Shown piece after piece: positions 1-4,241 of a DNA stretch of 6,183 bases (its first letter is position 1; every line of letters starts with the position of its first letter). Below the pieces are notes generated by a model that saw nothing but the letters and a program-made list of their open reading frames with translations, did no database searches and was not told the DNA's origin. Source of the DNA: JBHIER01 sp046760705 [NCBI: bacterium]. Its GTDB lineage: Bacteria > JBHIER01 > G020348925. The translations under genes and the position numbers were made by a program. The DNA lies in the NCBI GenBank assembly GCA_046760705.1, contig JBHIER010000212.1, forward strand, positions 1 to 6,183, read 5' to 3'.

Positions 1-49
1 CCCCGCATCGAGCGCGGATAAGCTCCTTCAGAGCCTGCCCCGTATACAT
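1..49 (-). other. possible start of a further reading frame (edge, unproven)
   Basis: On the minus strand an ATG at 49 opens a frame that stays open to the window edge; it begins Met-Tyr-Thr-Gly-Gln-Ala-Leu-Lys-Glu-Leu-Ile-Arg-Ala-Arg-Cys. The same frame is also open for some distance upstream of this ATG, so a longer or different start cannot be excluded. There is no convincing ribosome-binding site before the ATG. Sixteen codons are too few to assign a family. It would be the next gene after the terminator-like hairpin at 179-136. This may be chance. Confidence 0.2.
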
Positions 50-61
50 AGGGACAAGGAT

Positions 62-73
62 TCCGAAATCGGA
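62..73. repeat. small palindrome
   Basis: TCCGA and TCGGA are separated by two A residues. It sits just beside the larger nested palindrome at 78-126 and may be part of the same palindromic intergenic block. The two-base spacing is too tight for a stable RNA hairpin with all five pairs. Confidence 0.3.
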
Positions 74-77
74 GATA

Positions 78-126
78 CTGAACCTGGCCTGTCGCCAGGA
101 CAGGCTTGATTCAGGACAAGGTTCAG
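78..126. repeat. 49-base nested palindrome (REP-like intergenic element)
   Basis: The outer arms CTGAACCT (78-85) and AGGTTCAG (119-126) are perfect 8-base complements. Nested inside is a second perfect pair, GCCTGTC (87-93) and GACAGGC (99-105), with a 5-base loop. A CAGGACA motif occurs twice within the element. It lies downstream of the last gene and beyond its likely terminator. Size, nesting and position resemble REP-type or small MITE-like palindromes, but with a single copy in view the family cannot be named. It could also act as a transcriptional barrier. Confidence 0.5.
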
Positions 127-135
127 AATGGCAGG

Positions 136-179
136 AAAAAAGGTGTTTCCGGGCAGAGACTAATTGAGATATTCTGCCC
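136..179 (-). terminator. probable intrinsic terminator after the small protein gene
   Basis: On the minus strand GGGCAGA (179-173) and TCTGCCC (157-151) form a perfect 7-bp stem around a 15-base loop. This starts 27 bases past the stop codon of the gene ending at 207. A run of six T residues follows (141-136), but nine bases separate it from the stem, more than in an ideal terminator. Position and T-run support termination; the long loop and spacing lower confidence. Confidence 0.5.
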
Positions 180-206
180 ACTTTATAGAATTTCTGAGAC
201 GTTCGT

Positions 207-509
207 TCAGTCTCTCTTCGCACCCCTGCTCTCCTCCTCCAGCCTCTCTATTCGGAGGATGAGTTCTTCGATGTTGGATCTGCGTTCCATAAGCCGGATG
301 AATTCGTTGTAGTTCTTTATACTGAACATGCTTTGGACCAAGGGCTCGAGGAAGTTGAGGGCCTGACAACCTAAGAAGTTGAGGGGTTTTGTCGATTCGA
401 GAAAAATAACCGCCGGTGCCGACAGCCCTCGATCGACAATCCTGCGGGCAATTTTGTCGAGGAGGGCGGCCTCGCTTGAGGCATGATCCTCTTTCTGATT
501 CTTAGCCAT
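207..509 (-). CDS. conserved-looking small protein of unknown function, coupled to larE
   Basis: This 100-residue protein has no assigned function. The sequence shows a charged N-terminus (about 1-20), a middle part with a Leu-Ser-Ala-Pro-Ala-Val-Ile-Phe-Leu-Glu-Ser-x-Lys-Pro-Leu-Asn-Phe-Leu-Gly stretch (about 29-47), and a charged C-terminal segment (about 65-96) rich in Glu, Arg and Leu that is likely helical and may form a coiled coil. There is no signal peptide or membrane segment, so it is probably cytoplasmic. The patterned core looks like a real protein family, and I have an impression of similar small proteins in other anaerobes, but I cannot name one. Its ATG lies inside the end of larE; the two frames share the 8 bases ATGGCTAA, which argues for translational coupling because no strong Shine-Dalgarno is visible. 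A terminator-like hairpin follows. Gene reality is fairly sure; function is open. Confidence 0.75.
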   Translation of the reverse strand: MAKNQKEDHASSEAALLDKIARRIVDRGLSAPAVIFLESTKPLNFLGCQALNFLEPLVQSMFSIKNYNEFIRLMERRSNIEELILRIERLEEESRGAKRD

Positions 510-1371
510 CGCCGCCGTACCAATTCTCCGTGTCTCTGTGCCTCTGTGGCTGCAGTTTTTCCTCGGGGTTCAAAACTTCGTTCATGCTTCCGCTGCGGTA
601 GCCCTCGAGATCGAGGGCTACATACAGGTAGCCCAACCGCTTCAGTTCTTCAATCACCTCAGTGCGAAAGTCCGGCTCAAAGAATCGGGCCATCTCTTTG
701 ACACCCACCTCAATTCTGGCGATGTGGCCGTGATGCCTGACCCGCACGGTCCTGATCCCCCGGTTCCTCAAGAGTTTCTCCGCTTCTCCGACCCTTCGCA
801 GCTCTTCCCTGGTGATCTCTGTGCCGTACGGGAAACGGGAAGCGAGACAGGCCAGAGGAGGTTTGTCCCAGGTCGGAAGGCCCATCTTTTTTGACAACCG
901 GCGGATCTCCTCCTTGGTCAGCCCGGCCTCCTTGAGGGGGCTCCGCACCCCCAATTCGGCCGCTGCCTTCATACCGGGCCGGTAATCCCCTGTGTCGTCG
1001 GAGTTGGTGCCGTCAGCCACCCAAGCTACATTCTCCCGCCGAGCAATACCTTTCAGTCGGGAGAAGAGCTCCTGCTTGCAGTAGTAACAGCGCTGCGGTG
1101 TGTTCTCCCGAAAGCCTTGGATGTGGAGCTCCTCTGAATCGATGATCATGTGGCGCACACCCAAAGCCTCAGCAAACCCCTTCGCTTCGACCAGCTCCTG
1201 CGAAGAGTAGGTGTCTGAATTGGCAGTCACCGCGATGACATTGTCGCCCAAGCAGTCGTAGGCCACCTTCAGAAGAAAGGTACTGTCCACTCCTCCTGAG
1301 AAGGCCACCAGGAGGCTGCCCATCTTTTCCAGGGTCGCTTCCAACCTCTGTAATTTTTCCTCAACGACCAT
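502..1371 (-). CDS. larE: LarE-type ATP-dependent sacrificial sulfur transferase (PP-loop)
   Basis: In the well-studied family member LarE adenylates a pyridinium-dicarboxylate substrate and donates sulfur from its own cysteine during synthesis of the nickel-pincer cofactor of lactate racemase. The predicted protein has 289 residues, close to family length. Visible marks are the PP-loop SGGVDS (25-30), NSDTY (51-55), CYYC (95-98), DGTNSDD (120-126), the KPPLACLASRFPYG block holding Cys175, which matches the sulfur-donating Cys176 of Lactobacillus LarE, and GYRSGSMNE (257-265) near the C-terminus. Only one cysteine is seen at the active-site block, fitting the sacrificial form rather than an Fe-S form. 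The ATG at 1371 was chosen because the family begins just before the PP-loop; the frame stays open to 1587, inside the upstream gene, but that part is not LarE-like. The last ~16 residues (about 274-289) come from a dispersed repeat and look like a late addition. LarB, LarC and LarA are not in the window, so its client is unknown. Confidence 0.92.
   Translation of the reverse strand: MVVEEKLQRLEATLEKMGSLLVAFSGGVDSTFLLKVAYDCLGDNVIAVTANSDTYSSQELVEAKGFAEALGVRHMIIDSEELHIQGFRENTPQRCYYCKQELFSRLKGIARRENVAWVADGTNSDDTGDYRPGMKAAAELGVRSPLKEAGLTKEEIRRLSKKMGLPTWDKPPLACLASRFPYGTEITREELRRVGEAEKLLRNRGIRTVRVRHHGHIARIEVGVKEMARFFEPDFRTEVIEELKRLGYLYVALDLEGYRSGSMNEVLNPEEKLQPQRHRDTENWYGGDG
524..550. repeat. CTCTGTGN dispersed repeat forming the larE 3' end
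   Basis: This 27-base stretch consists mostly of three 8-base units (CTCCGTGT, CTCTGTGC, CTCTGTGG). Eighteen bases (533-550) recur exactly at 3249-3266, outside any gene. On the minus strand it encodes Pro-Gln-Arg-His-Arg-Asp-Thr-Glu-Asn at the tail of LarE, a peptide typical of read-through of this kind of intergenic repeat. From general knowledge, similar CTCTGTG-type repeats are scattered in many environmental bacterial genomes. Confidence 0.75.
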
Positions 1372-1414
1372 GCCTCTGCCGGTTAAATTCCCTATGGTGA
1401 ATCCTCCAAGCCAT
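1361..1414 (-). other. possible 17-codon leader reading frame before larE
   Basis: After the stop of the upstream gene (1424), GGGGAG is followed at short distance by an ATG at 1414 that opens a 17-codon frame (starting Met-Ala-Trp-Arg-Ile-His-His-Arg) ending in TGA at 1363-1361, a few bases inside larE in another frame. The larE ATG at 1371 has only a weak, very close AGAGG before it, so termination of this mini-frame over the larE start could help re-initiation. This is speculative; a 17-codon frame arises easily by chance. Confidence 0.2.
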
Positions 1415-1423
1415 ACAACTCCC

Positions 1424-3136
1424 CTAATCCAATTCGACGATTTCACCGTTGCGAATGGTGAGAAAGAAGACATGGGAGTTGGCCCGTTCGCCGGGCAGGA
1501 AGGAGATGGTGCCCGAGGCCCCTTGGAAATTGCGCGTTTCAGCCAGGCGATCCCGTATCTCCTTGCTTGACCTGACCCCTTTTCCAAAAATCTCCAGGAG
1601 TAGCTTCATGGCGTCGTAACTGAGGGCGGCCACTTTGCTCGGGCTCTGGCCGTAGCGCTGCCGGTATCCGTCCAAAAATTGGAGGTATTGGGCCGATCGA
1701 TTTCCGGCGAAGAAATCGGCCGCAAAGATCGCCCCTTCGACGTACCGCACTCCGCCAACGAAGACCTCCTCAGAGTTCCAACTGTTTCCGCCCAGCAACT
1801 GGGTGTTGATCTTCTGAAAGGCCACCTGGGGGGCGATGAGTGCGATGTCCTCACCGTATGCGGCCAGAAAGAGCCCGTCGATGCTGTCCACAGGCGGGAA
1901 GAGGTCTTCAGCCGTAGTGTCGATCAGGCCGCTCGTTTTCAATCCGAAGAGCTTCCATTCCCAGGCCAGGGAATCGGCCTGTTCGAAGGCCAGGCCGGCA
2001 TCCCGGATGTGGGTCAATTGGGGCGAGAAGTCGGCCGTCCCTTCGTAATACCATTCCTGGCTGAGGATGGTTCCGCCCAACTGCTCCACTTTCGAGACGA
2101 AACCGCCGGCCAGGTCCTTCCCGTACGAGTCTGAGACGGCCAGCACAGCGAACCGCCTCAGGCCGAGACGGTCTATGGCGTACTCGGCCACGGCCGCGCC
2201 CTGAGTCTGGGGGGTCACGTTGATCTGAAAGATGTACGGCCCGATGGCGGCGATGCCCGTCTCGGTAGCTGTTGGGGTGATCAACACCACCTCCTCGCAG
2301 TCGGCCACAGCCGCCGCACCCACCGTGGGTTCGCTCCGCACCGGCCCGACTATGACAACAACCGACTCCTGGCCCGTGAGCTCTTGGGCTGCCTTTACGG
2401 CCCGGAGGGGATCGCCGCCGGAATCCTCGAGGAGAAGCTCTACCCTCCCAAGGCCTGAAAGGGTTGAGGCCAATTCGATCCCCCGAACCATCTCCTGCCC
2501 GGCATCCGAAAAATCGCCGGTCAACGGACTGATGACCCCGACCCTGAATTGCGTCAGCTCTGCCTCCATGAGAACAGGGTGTCTCCGGGAGAGACGGCTG
2601 AGCTCATCGGAACTCAGGCCTTCTGCGATCAACATCTTGAGCAGAGAATGGGCCCTTTCCACCAGCCTGGGATCGCCCTCCGTCTCGATGATGGTCAGAT
2701 ACTCTTCGGCCGCCTCATAGTATCTACCTTGACGATAGTAACAGTTGCCCAGAAGGTAGTGGCCGTCGTCCACATATGTTGAGGTGGGGAATTCTCGGAA
2801 GAGCCTCTCTGCCCTGAGGATCGCCTCATCGTACGCTCGAAGTTTGTAGTAGGTCTTCCCTATCATGAGCAGGGCTGCGGAATATCTCTGGTTGAGGGGG
2901 AGGTCCAAAATCCTCTGGAATCCTGCTTGGGCCGACCGATAGGCTCTCTCTTTGTAGTCAACCACGGCCTGAGCGAAGAGACTCTCCACTTCAGGATTGT
3001 CCTGGATTGGATCGCAGGGGCCGGAGACGGCCATGACGAGGAGGACTCCGATCACCCATCTCACAGAGACCGCCCTGAGGGGGCTGGAGACCTTGAAGAG
3101 TGAGAAACTTTTACAAACAGAAAAGGAGAGCCTCAT
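1424..3136 (-). CDS. exported TPR-repeat / type 1 periplasmic-binding-protein fusion
   Basis: Up to 570 residues in three parts. Residues about 25-41 are a signal sequence (hydrophobic VIGVLLVMAV, then SGPC), possibly a lipoprotein anchor, although Pro before Cys41 is atypical. Residues about 48-170 are TPR-like helical pairs, with Tyr/Ala patterns such as the GKTYYKLRAYDEAI and GNCYYRQGRYYEAAEEY segments. Residues about 196-570 are a branched-chain-amino-acid receptor fold: VGVISPLTGDFSDAG opening (199-213), EDSGGDP (237-243), a VGP segment (263-265), ITPTAT (286-291) and DSYGK (336-340). The same order, TPR then Peripla_BP_6, is known from LpoA-type activators of peptidoglycan synthases and from orphan receptors. 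No permease or ATPase genes are nearby, so ABC import is not indicated. The ATG at 3136 is the outer limit; an 8-base tandem repeat occupies its ribosome-site position. GTG at 3064 (residue 25), preceded by AGGGCGG, would give a compact signal peptide and is about equally likely. Ligand unknown. Confidence 0.88.
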   Translation of the reverse strand: MRLSFSVCKSFSLFKVSSPLRAVSVRWVIGVLLVMAVSGPCDPIQDNPEVESLFAQAVVDYKERAYRSAQAGFQRILDLPLNQRYSAALLMIGKTYYKLRAYDEAILRAERLFREFPTSTYVDDGHYLLGNCYYRQGRYYEAAEEYLTIIETEGDPRLVERAHSLLKMLIAEGLSSDELSRLSRRHPVLMEAELTQFRVGVISPLTGDFSDAGQEMVRGIELASTLSGLGRVELLLEDSGGDPLRAVKAAQELTGQESVVVIVGPVRSEPTVGAAAVADCEEVVLITPTATETGIAAIGPYIFQINVTPQTQGAAVAEYAIDRLGLRRFAVLAVSDSYGKDLAGGFVSKVEQLGGTILSQEWYYEGTADFSPQLTHIRDAGLAFEQADSLAWEWKLFGLKTSGLIDTTAEDLFPPVDSIDGLFLAAYGEDIALIAPQVAFQKINTQLLGGNSWNSEEVFVGGVRYVEGAIFAADFFAGNRSAQYLQFLDGYRQRYGQSPSKVAALSYDAMKLLLEIFGKGVRSSKEIRDRLAETRNFQGASGTISFLPGERANSHVFFLTIRNGEIVELD

Positions 3137-3140
3137 CGGG

Positions 3141-3172
3141 TTGGAGTATTGGAGCGTTGGAGTGGTGGATCG
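3141..3172. repeat. 8-base-period tandem repeat (TTGGAGNN)
   Basis: Four consecutive octamers are seen: TTGGAGTA, TTGGAGCG, TTGGAGTG and the decayed GTGGATCG. The array lies between the DUF151 gene and the TPR/receptor gene, ending four bases before the outermost ATG of the latter. It has the same 8-base period as the CTCTGTGN repeats in this window though a different sequence. It is far too short and lacks spacers to be a CRISPR array. Confidence 0.6.
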
Positions 3173-3246
3173 TGTTGGAATCTGAATCTGGAGGACCTAC
3201 GGACTGACCTCAACACTGCTATACTCCATTACTCTTATGTTTCAAA

Positions 3247-3266
3247 GTTCTCTGTGCCTCTGTGGC
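3247..3266. repeat. second copy of the CTCTGTGN dispersed repeat
   Basis: Bases 3249-3266 are identical to 533-550 over 18 bases (TCTCTGTGCCTCTGTGGC) and contain two CTCTGTGN octamers. This copy lies 12 bases past the stop codon of the DUF151 gene on the minus strand, again at a gene 3' end. Confidence 0.75.
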
Positions 3267-3278
3267 GGACAATCCAGA

Positions 3279-3761
3279 TTAGAAGGTGTAATTCCCAAAA
3301 TCTTCAGGATTGATGCGTTGCAAGCGCTCCCGGAGTTCCTGGGCCCGCTTCTCCTCCGAGACTTCGGAGGACTCTTCGTCGAAGGCGAAAATCTTCTTGG
3401 CAACGAAGATGGGCGCCTTCGTCTTTAAGGCCAAGGCGATGGAGTCGCTGGGCCGGGCATCGATTTTCACCAATGACTTGTTCCGTTGGATGTAGATCTC
3501 TGCGTGGAAGGTCTGGCCCACAAGGTCGCTCACCACCACCTTCAGGACTTTTGCCCCCAGCCCGTCGATCACCGTCCGCAACAGGTCGTGGGTGAGAGGA
3601 CGCTTCATGGTGATACCGGCCAACTCCATGGCTATGGCGCTGGCTTCTGCTGGTCCTATCCATATCGGCAGCACTCCTGAGCCGCCGGACTCCTTCAACA
3701 GGACGACAGGCGAGTTGCTATTGGAGTCAATGGCCAGACCTGAAACGGTCACTTTTCTCAT
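3279..3761 (-). CDS. bifunctional nuclease family (BFN/DUF151) protein
   Basis: A 160-residue protein of the BFN/DUF151 family. Plant and some bacterial members have been reported to have DNase and RNase activity, but the role of most bacterial members is unproven. Characteristic stretches are LPIWIGPAEASAIAMELAG (31-49), RPLTHDLL (54-61), and DARPSDSIALAL (101-112), followed by a charged, probably helical tail (about 128-148) and the family-typical ending INPEDFGNYTF. Length is normal; the C-terminal UVR-type motif found in some members is absent. No signal peptide, so cytoplasmic. The start is well supported: GGAGGTGA lies six bases before the ATG. A strong promoter sits about 135 bases upstream, making this the first gene of its transcript; the TPR/receptor gene follows after 142 bases containing repeats. 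Nothing suggests truncation. Family assignment is firm, activity is inferred from the family only. Confidence 0.93.
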   Translation of the reverse strand: MRKVTVSGLAIDSNSNSPVVLLKESGGSGVLPIWIGPAEASAIAMELAGITMKRPLTHDLLRTVIDGLGAKVLKVVVSDLVGQTFHAEIYIQRNKSLVKIDARPSDSIALALKTKAPIFVAKKIFAFDEESSEVSEEKRAQELRERLQRINPEDFGNYTF

Positions 3762-3764
3762 TAT

Positions 3765-3772
3765 TCACCTCC
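3765..3772 (-). promoter_or_regulatory. strong ribosome-binding site of the DUF151 gene
   Basis: Minus-strand GGAGGTGA is a near-perfect Shine-Dalgarno match, with six bases between GGAGG and the ATG at 3761. It fixes the start of the DUF151 gene and is the best such site in the window; the larE, small-protein and TPR/receptor starts have much weaker sites. Confidence 0.85.
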
Positions 3773-3889
3773 AAAGTTCACATTAAGAGCAGGACCAGCA
3801 AAAGAGTATCTCACCTTGCCCGTACTGGGTCCCCTCTGCAGAGCCGGTTTCAGAGAGACACACAGGGCTGACACCAATCACCTGACGGT
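3773..3889 (-). other. leader region of the DUF151 transcript
   Basis: Between the predicted transcription start (about 3889) and the ribosome-binding site lies an untranslated leader of somewhat over 110 bases. It contains a perfect 10-base palindrome CTCTGCAGAG (3834-3843) and a short CCC/GGG hairpin (3819-3829). I looked for known riboswitch cores (TPP, cobalamin, SAM, fluoride, glycine, guanidine) and recognised none. No open frame or RNA gene is evident. Confidence 0.35.
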
Positions 3890-3895
3890 AGTTGG

Positions 3896-3924
3896 AATAT
3901 AAGATAAAGTCAACCCCTGGTCAA
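3896..3924 (-). promoter_or_regulatory. sigma70-type promoter for the DUF151 gene
   Basis: Minus strand: -35 TTGACC (3924-3919), an exact 17-base spacer, -10 TATATT (3901-3896). An A/T-rich stretch just upstream (3943-3931, A-runs on the minus strand) could act as an UP element. A second TTGAC lies inside the spacer at wrong spacing. The predicted transcription start is near 3889. This separates the downstream genes from the peptidase unit. Confidence 0.75.
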
Positions 3925-3960
3925 GAGAAGTTTTCATTTTTTGGTGTAGCTCGTAGGGGT

Positions 3961-3995
3961 GTCCTCCCCTCTGGGATCTTCTCAGAGGGGAGGAC
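3961..3995 (-). terminator. 13-bp perfect hairpin after the peptidase gene
   Basis: GTCCTCCCCTCTG (3961-3973) and CAGAGGGGAGGAC (3983-3995) pair perfectly around a 9-base loop; TAGG (3954-3957) and CCTA (3997-4000) can extend the stem beyond a small bulge. It lies about 58 bases past the peptidase stop codon and just upstream of the next promoter, where a terminator is expected. No T-run follows on either strand, so it is not a classical intrinsic terminator; it may mark a factor-dependent end or protect the mRNA 3' end. Confidence 0.5.
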
Positions 3996-4035
3996 TCCTA
4001 TATTCCAAGATCATGGCTGCCCATCTATCGCGACA

Positions 4036-4047
4036 GGGGCAAGCCCC
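4036..4047. repeat. small GC hairpin after the peptidase stop
   Basis: GGGG, CAAG, CCCC forms a 4-bp tetraloop hairpin a few bases beyond the peptidase stop codon at 4053-4055. It may add to transcript-end structure together with the larger hairpin at 3961-3995. Too short to be decisive alone. Confidence 0.3.
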
Positions 4048-4052
4048 GACAG

Positions 4053-4241
4053 TTATCCCTGCCCGGGACCCAATATCTCGTTCACAATTTGAATGGCGTC
4101 GATGATATTCACGCTGCCGTCCTCATTGAAGTCAGCAGCCCACTCCTGCGACGGCGTAGGAGTGATCAGGCCCAAAAGGATGTTGACGGTCCACACCACA
4201 TCGATGATGTTGATCTGGCCGTCTTCGTTCACATCCCCTTT
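4053..4241 (-). other. dockerin-type module of the peptidase
   Basis: The last 62 codons encode two near-identical 12-residue loops with Asp/Asn at positions 1, 3, 5, 9 and 12 and Gly at 6, each followed by a hydrophobic helix (VVWTVNILLG and AIQIVNEILG). This is the type I dockerin arrangement: duplicated F-hand calcium sites. In cellulosomes it docks enzymes to cohesins; in FCB-group bacteria similar tails occur on many secreted proteins without known cellulosomes. Confidence 0.85.

Larger units (their letters stand above)
3892..4008. repeat. 10-bp inverted repeat bracketing promoter and hairpin
   Basis: TTGGAATATA (3892-3901) and TATATTCCAA (3999-4008) are perfect 10-base complements 97 bases apart. 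Between them lie the sigma70-like promoter, whose -10 box is part of the left arm, and the 13-bp hairpin. The arrangement resembles terminal repeats of a very small non-autonomous element, but no target-site duplication is visible at the ends (TAG on the left, GAT on the right). A pair of regulator half-sites or chance are alternatives. Confidence 0.4.

Noticed and set aside
1372-1587. N-terminal extension of larE to an ATG at 1587
   Set aside because: It would overlap the 3' end of the TPR/receptor gene by 164 bases and its residues do not resemble LarE; the family begins near the ATG at 1371.
1679-2134. 151-codon plus-strand open frame
   Set aside because: Lies wholly opposite the TPR/receptor gene, whose protein shows clear family motifs; its own translation shows no domain pattern.
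2232-2720. 162-codon plus-strand open frame
   Set aside because: Antisense to the receptor domain coding region; Ser/Arg/Thr-rich composition typical of a shadow of a G+C-rich gene.
502-3136. ABC amino-acid transporter or lactate racemase operon
   Set aside because: Only a receptor-like domain and larE are present; no permease, ATPase, larA, larB or larC is seen.
3141-3266. CRISPR-like repeats
   Set aside because: Octamer units are contiguous with no spacers, only two or three copies, and no cas genes are present.
3773-3889. Riboswitch in the DUF151 leader
   Set aside because: No conserved core of a class I know could be matched by eye; kept only as an unexplained leader.
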